A DNA stretch of 64,000 nucleotides from positions 8,202,001 to 8,266,000 of the forward strand of contig JAEOAD010000018.1 of the NCBI GenBank assembly GCA_036365145.1, in the 5' to 3' direction. Below, piece by piece: positions 23,296 through 33,930 of this stretch. The notes beneath the pieces are model-generated. The model saw nothing but the letters and a program-made list of their open reading frames with translations, ran no database searches and was not told where the DNA came from. The position numbers were made by a program, and so were the translations under genes. How positions within the stretch are numbered: position 1 is the stretch's first letter; each line of letters begins with the position of its first letter. The stretch comes from Orientallactaga sibirica (Eukaryota; Chordata; Mammalia; Rodentia; Dipodidae).

Positions 23296-24150
23296 TACCT
23301 GGAGCCAGTGTTTTAAATTCTTATCTGGTTTGTCTATCAATTTTTGTAATTTCTTACAAATATCAGTTAAGAATTTACCTTTAAGAAGAGTTTTCCTTTT
23401 CCATGGTAGGTGGAGTTACATTGGTATGTTTTCTAACTGTCTCCTTACATTTCTAGAGAGAACTGATGGACAATTTCTATTCTCCTGTATTATCTAAATG
23501 AGCCCAGTTTTTAAGGATACAGGGTAGCTGAGACTTTGGAAGTATCATGGAAGCAGATTATCCCATCTGAAACAAAGTTGAGGAAAGTGAAGAGTCTACA
23601 GTCAGGTTATGCCCAATCCTGGCTCGCATCTTCTAGTAGAAGGGGGCCATCCCTCCAACCACTTTTGGAGGAAGAAATGAGGGTTGTTTTATCTCTTTGC
23701 TACAGGAGTCTTCACCCAAATTTCCCTGTTTCCTCCCCAACCAAACACCTAGCACAGGGACATAATGCAGTCTATGTGCCTCCAAGTGCATGAAATGTCC
23801 AGGTCAGAATAGCTGTGCTTATTCTCCTGGCCAACTCCCAAGCTCGAGTACCTCCAGCATTCCCCCATCCCTGTACGTATCTTATATCACAGTATATAAG
23901 CAGAGCCACTGGCAAGATAGGCCCAAGTGTGAAGACTTTCGCATTTACTCCTGTCTTGACAGCCTATATGCCCTTCTGAGGGAGGGGTTTCCTGGGACTG
24001 CTTTCCCTTCTCCACTCTGTGGGAGCCTGGGATATGGGCCCTCCCCATTTGCAAATGTTTCAGAATTGTCCAGGGACTAAAGGGTATTATTTTAAAGGTA
24101 ATCTTTGGTTTTATTGCCTTATATATAGGGATCCTACCCTTTGTTGATAT
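23296..24150. other. Unassigned, possibly a solo LTR
   Basis: There is a TATA-like cagtatataagcagagcc at about 23890, in a block of mixed composition with several 70-95 codon chance frames. It has some look of an LTR promoter, but no paired LTR, ends or target duplication were found. Confidence 0.25.
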
Positions 24151-24300
24151 TAAAGAGAGAGAGACAGATGAGGAAGAGCATGCCAGATTTTTAGCTGCAA
24201 AGAAACTCCATACACATGTACCGTGGCTTACAGGGGTACTGGGGAATCAAACCTAGGTCCTTAGGCTTCCCAGGCAAGCACCTTAACCACTAAGCCATCA
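24151..24300 (-). mobile_element. DIP/B2-superfamily SINE, divergent
   Basis: The reverse copy has a GA-rich start, acaggggtactggggaatca, and ends at cttaaccactaagccatca. Confidence 0.75.
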
Positions 24301-26022
24301 TTTACTTGATGCCTTTTTATCATGTTTATATCCTGATATTACCTTTTATGTAAGTTTGATGTTTGTCTTATGTAAGGACTTTGTAACCTGATCAAGTACC
24401 TTGACTCAGTTTACCTATTTAACCTTTTGTCTACTGAGATATTTTATCTAACAGATGTGACTTTAGGTGCTCAAAAAAAAAGGAACTATGAAGAAAAAGT
24501 TATATGCTGTTTGTCATTCCCTTTTCCTTGATGGAAACAATTGGCCATTTTGTCTCTGGACAGAGTCTGGGGGACACATGGCTTAAACTTGCATAGGGTT
24601 TGAGATAAAGGGGGCGCCATCCCTTTTTCCAGAGTCCTGCTTGCCATGTCTTTAAATAGCATATTCTGAAGTTGTTTATCTAGCAAATTTATTTTACCCA
24701 TTTGTAATACATTATGTGAGAGGATCTTATCTATGTCTAACCTGGTTACATCTCCAAATAATATGAATTATATCTCTGCTAATGACTCTGTGACCCACCT
24801 AGCATAGTATATCATCTGTGTCTAATGTAAGCTGAATTTAAATTAAGTCTATGTCCCTATATAAAAATTTTAGAGCATCTTTAAGAGTCTGTAAACAGTT
24901 GGAAAAATCTTTAATTTTAGGCATGGTATTTATCTCTATTTAGCCTGAAAATAAGCTTTTTGTTCCTTATAAAAGGAAATTAATTTTAGGCAAAATTTGG
25001 TCTTTTAAGATCTCCTATATCCTTTCTACATATGCACCCCCTCATGCACATATTTTAACATTCTGATCTAAGTTCCACTCAAAAAAGCATTTTTTTCAAG
25101 CATTCTATGTCCAACATTGAAAAATTCCTTCCCATTTCCTTCAATTATCTCACCTCAACCTATAATTATCCATCTTTCTTATAAATCTATTAAGAGAAAC
25201 TATACCAAATTGATTAATCCTATTACTGATAAAGAAGCAAGTAGTCTAGCTTCAAAGATTTAACCACCTTATTGTTGGAAATTTATAGAGAAACAGCCTT
25301 AGCAGAAAAACTTATAACTTCCTTAGTATTTATGTCACCAAAAATCTCTACCTGATACCAGACTTGTTTTATAATACCAGTATATATGCCTATAGATTTT
25401 ATATAACCCAGTGATTTGAGATATCTCCTATTAATAAACTCCATGAAATACACTTTTAAGTTGTAAGTCTATGAACACAGGCAAAATATGGCAACCATTT
25501 GGGGAATAATCTTTACCAGTATCTCTAACACACTTAGAAATGCTTTTATTAAGAATAACTAAGGCAAATTTTTATTTTTGTCTTGAGGCAGGCTGATCTG
25601 GAAATCAGGCCAGTTGCCTCCTCCTTTTAAGTAACAGGACACTACAATATTTTAAAATATCTGGCAAATTATGAGCATCACCTGAGAGAATTTTGTTGTT
25701 TTCAGTAATCCTCTGAATTGAAGAGGACCTAGAACATAAACTCAGTAATTATATTTTGATCTCATGCAACAAAGTATGGCTTTGTTTATATAAAATGTCA
25801 GCTCACCATAGGCTTTAGTTAAATCTGACTTTTAAAGACAAAAAACAACAACAAAAAAAAAACCTTGAAGTAAACCAAATGCCAACAAAACTTTAGGAGA
25901 GACCTGTTGAACTACTTAGATTAAAAAGAAACCAAAAGGTGTCTATAAACAAAATCTTACTTTTTTAAAGCCCAAACAAAAGAGAAAATATCAGACAGAG
26001 TTCAATTAAAATTATGTACTCA
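24301..26022. other. AT-rich unassigned sequence
   Basis: Frames are short (the longest is about 71 codons, minus strand, 24486-24701, with no known motif). It may be decayed ERV internal sequence, since its style resembles 15720-17150 across the L1 insertion. I cannot show it. Confidence 0.3.
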
Positions 26023-26191
26023 GCCGGCGTGGTGGTGCACGCCTTTAATTCCAGCACTCGGGAGGCAGAGGTAGGAGGATCGCGGTGAGTTTGAGGCCAC
26101 CCTGAGAATACAGAATGAATTCCAGGTCAGCCGGAGCTAGAGTGAGACTCTACCTCGAAAAACAAAAAAAAAAAAAAAAAAAAAAAAAAAT
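26023..26191 (+). mobile_element. B1-type SINE with target duplication
   Basis: A complete B1 with a poly(A) tail of about 26. The flanks aaattatgtactca and aaattatttactca form the target duplication. Confidence 0.93.
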
Positions 26192-26229
26192 TATTTACTC
26201 ATTTTTACCAAGCAATTTAAAAGTCACAT

Positions 26230-26330
26230 GGTTTTAAAAAGTGGAGTCAGGCTATCATTGGTGATCCTCCTGTCTCAGCTTCCCAAGTAGCTAGAATAGG
26301 CCTGTGCCATCAGGCCTAGCTCATTTTACT
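26230..26330 (-). mobile_element. Old B1/7SL-monomer remnant
   Basis: In reverse it carries tgatcctcctgtctcagctt and aagtagctagaataggcctg, like an ancient 7SL-derived monomer. Confidence 0.55.
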
Positions 26331-26802
26331 GTTTATAATACCTGCATGAATAAATGATTTACAAGTTATATAAAGATATATTTGTCACAGAGCAATTTAG
26401 CAGAGAAAATCAAGCAAGCACCATCAGGTATATCTTTCCCATTGTGTCTGTATTTCCTGAGAGACAGACAGCATGGTTATCTCCCCTACACAGTTGACAT
26501 AGCCACAGGCCACAGCTCCATGGGATGGGGGAGGCATGTGGCTGGGACTGGGGCCTGTTTACAGAAAAACCTTTCTAGCCAAGTGCTTAGGCTAGGGGCT
26601 TAGCTGAAGCATTTTCAGTCTCCCCTCATTTAAGAGGCTAGAGACCCAAAGTCTCTGGCTGGGGGCTCTCTCTGCTCTGGAGGTGAAGTCTCAAATCTCC
26701 AATTGGGTGGGGCAGAGGCTGGTGCTGCAGGATGGGCGGAGCCCAGAGCAGGAGTGAGAGCTCCATCCTGCCATATCTTGTGGCACAGTGGCTTGTAGTG
26801 GC

Positions 26803-26808
<6 letters not shown>
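26331..26808 (+). other. GC-richer block ending in poly(A), possible retrocopy
   Basis: The sequence grows GC-rich from about 26480 and ends in a run of about 28 A at 26809-26836. There is no AATAAA before it and no recognised protein match in any frame. Confidence 0.3.

Positions 26809-26836
<28 letters not shown>
26809..26836. repeat. Poly(A) run
   Basis: About 28 uninterrupted A, not attached to a recognisable SINE. The overlapping 79-85 codon frames are artefacts. Confidence 0.9.
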
Positions 26837-26839
<3 letters not shown>

Positions 26840-26940
26840 CCGGGGGGTCTTTGGTTCTGGAGCCTCCATGTGGCCATGAGGCCTCTCCCCCTCAGCTCAG
26901 CAGAACCAGCTTGTATTAGTCATTTAAAAAATAGTAACAT

Positions 26941-27168
26941 GGGCTGGAGAGATGGCTTAGCAGTTAAGGTGCCTGCTTGCCAAGCCTAAGAATGCCCATT
27001 CGATTCTCCAGGTCCCAAGTTTAGCCAGACATAAAGTAACACAAGGGTGCAATGCTGCACTTGCCTACAAGGGGGCACGTGCATCTGGAATTCGTTCACA
27101 GCAGCTGAAGGGCCACTGGCACGCCCAATCAATGTCTATCTCTGTCTCTCTCTCAAAAAAAAAAAAAA
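26941..27168 (+). mobile_element. DIP/B2-superfamily SINE, long subtype, with target duplication
   Basis: Head gggctggagagatggcttag and core tctccaggtcccaagtttag with the extra cacaagggtgcaatgctgca segment. The flanks atagtaacat (26931-26940) and atagtaacat after the poly(A) are the target duplication. Confidence 0.93.
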
Positions 27169-27256
27169 ATAGTAACATCTACCATAGACTCCAGTAGATG
27201 AAATATTTAAGAATTCAAGATTTCTACCTAGTTCACTCTAATTAGGTCTTATTTTA

Positions 27257-27454
27257 AAATGTAACAAGATAGCTCAGCAGTTAAGGAGCTGGCTTGCAAA
27301 CTTTGACAGCCCAGGTTCAAATTCCCAGTACTCATGTAAAGCCAGATGCTCAAAGTGGCAAGTGCATTTAGAGTTCATCTGCAGTGGCAAGAGACCCTGG
27401 CATGCCCATCCCCCCCCACTCCTTACAATAATAAATGAAAATATTTAAAATAAG
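27257..27454 (+). mobile_element. DIP/B2-superfamily SINE, divergent
   Basis: The tRNA-like head is diverged (agatagctcagcagttaagg). The core cagatgctcaaagtggcaag and an A-rich tail remain. Confidence 0.8.
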
Positions 27455-27670
27455 AGCTGGATAGATGGCTTAGCGGTTAAGCCAGAGGATCCCAGTTCAA
27501 CTCTCCAGGACCCATGTAAGCCAACTGCACAAGGGGGCACATGCATCTGGAGTTCACTTGCAATGGCTAGAGGCTCTGGCATGTCCATTCTCTCTCTCTC
27601 TCCTTTCATCCCTCCCTCCCTTGCTCTTTCTCTCTCCCAAGTAAATAAAAATATATAAAAATATTTAAAA
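27455..27670 (+). mobile_element. DIP/B2-superfamily SINE
   Basis: Head agctggatagatggcttagc, with a short deletion in the tRNA part, a CT-rich run and an AAAT tail. It sits directly in the tail of the previous SINE. Confidence 0.88.
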
Positions 27671-28083
27671 TATAACAATCTGCCTAAATGTTAGTACTTC
27701 CATTTCTTATTTGAACCATACAGTTTATAAAGATCTAGTTTTGAGTTCTACTATCCTATTAATCCTTAGCTGAAAAGTTTTCCCTCTCAGTGATACAACT
27801 AATTAATGTTATTTTTCTCTTGTAGACTAAAAGTCTTGCTGTGGAAGTAAGATAACCAGTTTCTCTTCACATGGGAAAATTTTCTTCCACAAGACTTTAG
27901 TTTCCTGAAGGCAGGATTCATGGCATATGTACAATAAAAAGCATTTATAGACTCACAGAGAGAAGTCAGTGTTTTATGCACTATTTTAAAATGATTACAT
28001 AAAGCTTTATATTCCTTTTCTATGAAGCCTTTGAACATGCCTACAATATTTCTATAACATCACACAGAATGAGTTCTAAAGAA
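27671..28083. other. Unique AT-rich sequence
   Basis: No repeat or gene was recognised. A 79-codon minus frame at 27799-28038 has no known motif. Confidence 0.5.
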
Positions 28084-28095
28084 ATGCCTCATTTA

Positions 28096-28258
28096 GCCTG
28101 GCGTAGTGGCACAGGCCTTTAAAACCAGCACTTGGGAAGCAGAGGTAGGAGGATCGCCATGAGTTCGAGGCTACCCTGAGAATACAGAGTGAATTCCAGG
28201 TCAGCCTGAGCTAGAGTGAAACCCTACCTCGAAAAACCAATGAAAAAATTTTTTTTAA
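28096..28258 (+). mobile_element. B1-type SINE with target duplication
   Basis: A complete B1. The target duplication tgcctcattta lies left (28085-28095) and right (28260-28270). The right copy overlaps the start of the large tandem duplication. Confidence 0.92.
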
Positions 28259-28267
28259 TTGCCTCAT

Positions 28268-29927
28268 TTAGCTTAGTTAACTACTGAATAGTTTTTTATA
28301 ACAATTATTAGACAAAACACAGACCAAAATAATTATTCTCATTTTTCCATTGTTGATAACAAATCTCCTTTAAAGTTACACAAGTTAATCTCTACTAGTA
28401 CCTAAATGGCAATGAGAAATATTTTCATGGTAGCAAATGGAGACATTTCTATAAATCAATGTGCTGCAATGATACCTAAAGAACAGCTCATTACACTATA
28501 ATGATGCGTCCAGGCTTCCCTCGAGTCAGGTGGTTAACGTGCAGTTAATGAGCTGTGGCATGCCACACAGAGTGTCCCAAAAAGATACATTATCCACTGC
28601 ATGTGCAACAATATTTGCTTTATGGACGGCTCAGTGAATGAAGACATTCAACCTAACTGTAAATGTAAAATCAAAAGAAAACTTACAAGTAACATGTTTT
28701 CTTTATGTGAAAGGGCTGTGACCATTTTCCATTAATACTTAACCTTTTGCTGGAGCAGTGAACCACAAAGATGTGCTCAAATCCATAAAGTCCAAGAGCT
28801 GTTCTGGGTTAATGTTAATTAACTGCACCCAATCAAAAGAGCAGTCACTTTCCAGAAGGTGAAATCATCAGCCTCTGCCGTTGGTACCAGAGTCACATCT
28901 CCAAACTTAACAGTATAAAAGAAATACAGTTTATGCCTAACTTGAGAGAACATTTTCATTGTGTTTATATACCCATATATGATACAAGTATGCTCCCAAA
29001 AAGTATTACACTGAACCTAAAACTTCCGAATCTCAAATACTTGATCTGCCATTACTTCAAGGCTCCATAGGCACTCACATACTTGCCATTTATAATGTTT
29101 CCAACTAATAGACTCAGCTTTTGTCCACCATATGTCCACTGTGGATTAACTATTCCCTTAGGAACAATTTAGGACTTTCCATTTGTTGTAAGTAAGGCTA
29201 AGTATGAAGGACACAGCCAGAAATAACATTTATAACTCAACCAAAAACAGAAGCGCATTCAAACTCAAGCACTGGTTCCTACAGCATCTTTTTTAAAATA
29301 GACAGGTCTGTAGCAAAATAACTTGAGATAAAAATGCATAGCAACAGTCAAACAGCTTTTGTCATTCAGATTGGATGGCAAAATTATATCATCTCTATCA
29401 ACTGAATTTAAACATTTTATTTCAATATATATATACTTCTATAAATTAAAGGAAGGTTTACTTTCCAAACACTAATTATAGTCAACATTTTAGTCATATA
29501 TATCAAAGATATTTCATAAAATTTTAAGCTCTTCATTTTTTAATCCTTACAAGATAAAAATATACATAGACTGAAAATGTAGCTCAGTGGTAGAGTATTT
29601 GTCTACCGTGCACCAGGTCCTGAGTTCAATGTTCAGCAATGCCAAGAGGAAGGGAAGAGAAGGGAAGGAAGAGACATACATACATTTAGCAGAATCTCTT
29701 TTTAATGCCTGATGGGAAAAACAATAGCAACAAGTACCACCTGTAACAGTATTATGTTACAAGCATGGTTCTATGAGCTATTATTAGTCCCATTATATAA
29801 AAACTAATGTACATAATGAGTAAATACTTTACCATTCTAGTATAGTTAATAAATGAGCCCACATCTGAATCTAAGTGGTCTCAATTAGAAATCTGTGCTA
29901 CATACTGTCTGCCTCTGTTAAAGATTA
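28268..29927 (+). repeat. 1.66-kb tandem duplication, copy 1
   Basis: This 1660-base unit is followed head-to-tail by a second copy at 29928-31586. Comparing the two by eye, I see one length difference in a T run (six T near 28290, five in copy 2) and one substitution (C at 29534, G at 31193). The unit is mostly unique sequence, with one small ID-like SINE near its right end. The junction carries the three-base overlap tta. No open frame of note lies inside. Confidence 0.95.
29571..29652 (+). mobile_element. ID-like SINE (in copy 1)
   Basis: The tRNA-like text actgaaaatgtagctcagtg, gtagagtatttgtctac and ctgagttcaatgttcagcaa matches the BC1/ID pattern. It is followed by a GA-rich tail. It is diverged, so not a tRNA gene. 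Confidence 0.75.
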
Positions 29928-31586
29928 TTAGCTTAGTTAACTACTGAATAGTTTTTATAACAATTATTAGACAAAACACAGACCAAAATAATTATTCTCA
30001 TTTTTCCATTGTTGATAACAAATCTCCTTTAAAGTTACACAAGTTAATCTCTACTAGTACCTAAATGGCAATGAGAAATATTTTCATGGTAGCAAATGGA
30101 GACATTTCTATAAATCAATGTGCTGCAATGATACCTAAAGAACAGCTCATTACACTATAATGATGCGTCCAGGCTTCCCTCGAGTCAGGTGGTTAACGTG
30201 CAGTTAATGAGCTGTGGCATGCCACACAGAGTGTCCCAAAAAGATACATTATCCACTGCATGTGCAACAATATTTGCTTTATGGACGGCTCAGTGAATGA
30301 AGACATTCAACCTAACTGTAAATGTAAAATCAAAAGAAAACTTACAAGTAACATGTTTTCTTTATGTGAAAGGGCTGTGACCATTTTCCATTAATACTTA
30401 ACCTTTTGCTGGAGCAGTGAACCACAAAGATGTGCTCAAATCCATAAAGTCCAAGAGCTGTTCTGGGTTAATGTTAATTAACTGCACCCAATCAAAAGAG
30501 CAGTCACTTTCCAGAAGGTGAAATCATCAGCCTCTGCCGTTGGTACCAGAGTCACATCTCCAAACTTAACAGTATAAAAGAAATACAGTTTATGCCTAAC
30601 TTGAGAGAACATTTTCATTGTGTTTATATACCCATATATGATACAAGTATGCTCCCAAAAAGTATTACACTGAACCTAAAACTTCCGAATCTCAAATACT
30701 TGATCTGCCATTACTTCAAGGCTCCATAGGCACTCACATACTTGCCATTTATAATGTTTCCAACTAATAGACTCAGCTTTTGTCCACCATATGTCCACTG
30801 TGGATTAACTATTCCCTTAGGAACAATTTAGGACTTTCCATTTGTTGTAAGTAAGGCTAAGTATGAAGGACACAGCCAGAAATAACATTTATAACTCAAC
30901 CAAAAACAGAAGCGCATTCAAACTCAAGCACTGGTTCCTACAGCATCTTTTTTAAAATAGACAGGTCTGTAGCAAAATAACTTGAGATAAAAATGCATAG
31001 CAACAGTCAAACAGCTTTTGTCATTCAGATTGGATGGCAAAATTATATCATCTCTATCAACTGAATTTAAACATTTTATTTCAATATATATATACTTCTA
31101 TAAATTAAAGGAAGGTTTACTTTCCAAACACTAATTATAGTCAACATTTTAGTCATATATATCAAAGATATTTCATAAAATTTTAAGCTCTTGATTTTTT
31201 AATCCTTACAAGATAAAAATATACATAGACTGAAAATGTAGCTCAGTGGTAGAGTATTTGTCTACCGTGCACCAGGTCCTGAGTTCAATGTTCAGCAATG
31301 CCAAGAGGAAGGGAAGAGAAGGGAAGGAAGAGACATACATACATTTAGCAGAATCTCTTTTTAATGCCTGATGGGAAAAACAATAGCAACAAGTACCACC
31401 TGTAACAGTATTATGTTACAAGCATGGTTCTATGAGCTATTATTAGTCCCATTATATAAAAACTAATGTACATAATGAGTAAATACTTTACCATTCTAGT
31501 ATAGTTAATAAATGAGCCCACATCTGAATCTAAGTGGTCTCAATTAGAAATCTGTGCTACATACTGTCTGCCTCTGTTAAAGATTA
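29928..31586 (+). repeat. 1.66-kb tandem duplication, copy 2
   Basis: The second copy of 28268-29927, one base shorter. Past 31586 (agatta then aaatgg) the sequence leaves the repeat. Confidence 0.95.
31230..31311 (+). mobile_element. ID-like SINE (in copy 2)
   Basis: This is the duplicate of the SINE at 29571-29652. It came with the segment, not by a new insertion. Confidence 0.75.
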
Positions 31587-31628
31587 AAATGGTAAAAATA
31601 CATTACAATTATTAAGAAAAATACAATT

Positions 31629-31793
31629 GCCAGGCCTGGTGGTGCACACCTTTAATCCCAGCACTTGGGAGGCAGAGGTAGGAGGATCATGGTGAGTTTG
31701 AGGCCACCCTGAGACTACATAGTGAATTCCAGGTCAGTCTGAGCTAGAGTGAGACCCTACCTCAAAAAACAAACAAAAAATAATAATAATAAT
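31629..31793 (+). mobile_element. B1-type SINE
   Basis: Head gccaggcctggtggtgcaca, complete body, tail with AAT units. Confidence 0.92.
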
Positions 31794-31819
31794 TTTCTAT
31801 TTTAGCATACTATGCTTTG

Positions 31820-32388
31820 TTATATGCATATTTTTTGGCATAAAAAGGACTATGCTTCAATGTGGCATTTTCAAAACAAAATTTGTTTGTGTTGTTTCTC
31901 CCTACCTCCAATCACCCTTCCCTACCCTTGTGCTCTCCCATCCCAGTGGGCCTCTTTCTTCCTTCATGGGTCCTTTTGACATTCCCCCATCACCTTCTCA
32001 ACACTTCTTGTTCCTCTCTTGTGGTCTACTATCTAGTTTCATAGCCTATTCACACTCTCCCATCCCTTTATTTACATACAAACTTGAAAACTTAAGACCT
32101 GCAAATCAGAGAAAGCATGTGATTTTTATCTAAGTCTTAGTCATCTCACTTATTTTCTTTCCAGATCCATTCATACTCCTACAAACTTCATAATGTCATT
32201 TTTCTCAACAGATGCCTAACATTCCAATGCAGATATGTACCATATCTTTATTATCCAGTCATCAAGTTGGTGGGTATCTATGCTGGTTCCAAGTCATTAC
32301 TATTGTGAATAGAGCAACAATAAACATGGAAGTACAGGTATCTCTGTAGTAAGATATAGAGTTCTTTAGATATATGCCCTGGAGTTTC
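31820..32388 (-). mobile_element. L1 fragment: 3'UTR and ORF2 end
   Basis: The reverse text from 32140 to 32388 matches the L1 ORF2 C-terminal end (compare 41190-41440: ctggttccaagtcattacta; agatatatgcc). The pyrimidine-rich 31900-32060 is 3'UTR. It is truncated by the LTR that follows. Confidence 0.75.
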
Positions 32389-32520
32389 TGAAGTGTGCTG
32401 TGTGGTATGGCTTTTGGTTTCTTCTCTCTCTCCTTAGACCTGTGAAAGCAGGGCCAGCTTCTTCTGCCATTATGTAACTTTCCCCGGATCTGTAAGCTTT
32501 AATAAATCCCTTCCACGAAT

Positions 32521-32862
32521 AGAGGAGTGTCCAGCCCTGAAACATCTCTATCACACCCTCCAAGGCTCAGCGACCATTGCAGAAGAGGTGGCAGAAAGAA
32601 TGTAAGAGCCAAAGGAAGGGTGCAACTCCTTAGAGTGCAACTGTCCAGAAAGAAATTGCTTTGATATCCATGACCTTGCAGTGCCTAGCAATTCCTTTAT
32701 AAGACCCTCATAATAGGAGAAAAAGATGGTGACATCAAATTAAAAGAGAAACTAATGGAGAGAGAGAGGGGATATGATGGGGAGTGGAGTTCTGAAGGGG
32801 AATGGGGGAGGAGGGAAATATCATGGTTTATTGTCTTGTCAATAAATTAAAAAATAAAATAA
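32521..32862 (+). mobile_element. 5'-truncated L1 3'UTR inserted in the LTR
   Basis: It matches the first-family 3'UTR (compare 5765-6100: gaggagtgtccagc, tatccatgac, gtgcctagcaat) and ends in an A-rich tail. Only the last 340 bases of an L1 inserted here. Confidence 0.8.
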
Positions 32863-33226
32863 GGGCTGGAGAGATGGCTTAGGGGTTAAGGCGCCTGCCT
32901 CCTAAGCCTAAGAACACTGGTTCCAATCTCCAGCAGTTCCAATCTCCAGGTCCCACATTTAGCCAGATGCAGTGAGGCAAGGGCGCAATGCCACACTTGA
33001 CCACAAGGGGGCACACACATCTGGATTTCGTTCACAGCAGCTGAGACACTGCTGCCGTGCCCATCTCTGTCTTCCTTCCTCTCTGTCTCTCTCTCTCTCT
33101 CTCTCTGTCTCTCTCAAAAAAAGTAATAAAAAATAATTTAAAAATAAAATAAAATAAATAAAATAAAATAAATAAATAAATAAAATAAAATAAAATAAAA
33201 TAAAATAAAATAAAACAAAACAAATA
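32862..33226 (+). mobile_element. DIP/B2-superfamily SINE, long subtype, in the L1 tail
   Basis: Head gggctggagagatggcttag, a repeated ttccaatctccag segment, a (CT)n run and an unusually long (AAAAT)n tail of about 90 bases. Confidence 0.9.
33130..33222. repeat. (AAAAT)n satellite in the SINE tail
   Basis: Repeated AAAAT/AAAT units. Minus-strand frames rich in FYFIL across it are artefacts. Confidence 0.9.
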
Positions 33227-33293
33227 AATCCCTTCCTCCATAACTGTGCCTGGTCTGGAAGTTCATCTCAGCAAACCTGAAGCTGTCTGCTAC

Positions 33294-33620
33294 ACATACA
33301 AAACAAAGAAAATATATTAAAAGCAGTAAGAGAGAAACATCAAGTCATCTAAAAAGCAAGCCCATCAGGATAACAGCAGATTACTCAATGCAAACTTTAA
33401 AAGCCAGAAGGGCTTGGAAAGATATATTCCAACTTCTAAAAGATTAGATCAATCAAGATTACTATTTCCAGCAAACCTATCCATTATAACTGACAGAGAA
33501 ATAAGGACTTTCCACAACAAAAACAGGCTAAAGGAATATATGACCACTAAGCTGGCTTTGCAGAAAATACTTATACATGACAAAACAGAAAAAAATTAAA
33601 CCACATTCAAATAATATTTA
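33294..33620 (+). pseudogene. L1 ORF1 C-terminal part
   Basis: Bases 33294-33597 encode, with frame breaks, the ORF1 C-terminal domain (compare 19290-19585): agcagtaagagagaaacatc, LKARRAW-like text, and EIRTFHNKNRLKEYMTTK at 33499-33552. It begins abruptly next to the LTR end, so the L1 is 5'-truncated or cut by the LTR. Confidence 0.8.
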
Positions 33621-33710
33621 ATTCAAGAGAGTAAAGGAAAAACAGGGAACACTACACAACAAGAATGGCAAGAATAAATATATACATTTTAAAAATAACT
33701 CTTATTTTTA

Positions 33711-33930
33711 ATATTTTATTTATTTATTCACTTATTTACTTCTTTGAAAGAGACAGAAAGTGCAGATAGAGATATTAGGCATGCAGGGCCTCTAGCCACT
33801 GCAAACAAACTTCAGACATGTGCTAATTTGTGGATCTGGCTTGCATGCGTCCTGGAGAATCTAATCTAATATGGGTCCTTGGGCTTCACTTGCATGTTGC
33901 CTTAAGAACCACTAAGCCATTTCTCTAGCC
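33711..33930 (-). mobile_element. DIP/B2-superfamily SINE near the ORF2 start
   Basis: A reverse copy from atattttatttatttattc to ccactaagccatttctctag. It splits the first codons of the L1 ORF2. Confidence 0.88.

Larger units (their letters stand above)
32391..33293 (+). mobile_element. MaLR-like LTR, split by an L1 tail and a SINE
   Basis: Bases 32391-32518 match the inner part of the LTR at 3181-3544 read in reverse (gtgtgctgtgtgg; cggatctgtaagctttaata). Bases 33227-33293 give its 3' end (cataactgtgcctggtctgg ... gtctgctaca). Between them sit an L1 3'UTR end and a DIP SINE. The word aataaatcccttcc occurs on both sides of the insert (about 32505 and 33224), as a target duplication would. 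The 5' part of the LTR is missing. Confidence 0.75.

Noticed and set aside
23790..24080. 96-codon plus-strand frame near a TATA-like word as a real gene
   Set aside because: No recognisable domain, no splice context and no neighbouring coding text. It is more likely an LTR-like block.
29571..29652. Possible tRNA gene
   Set aside because: It has box-like words but a diverged stem and a GA-rich tail. It fits an ID-like SINE, and its second copy comes from the tandem duplication.
28096..31793. CRISPR-like or satellite array
   Set aside because: There are only two long copies and no short regular repeats with spacers. The genome is a mammal.
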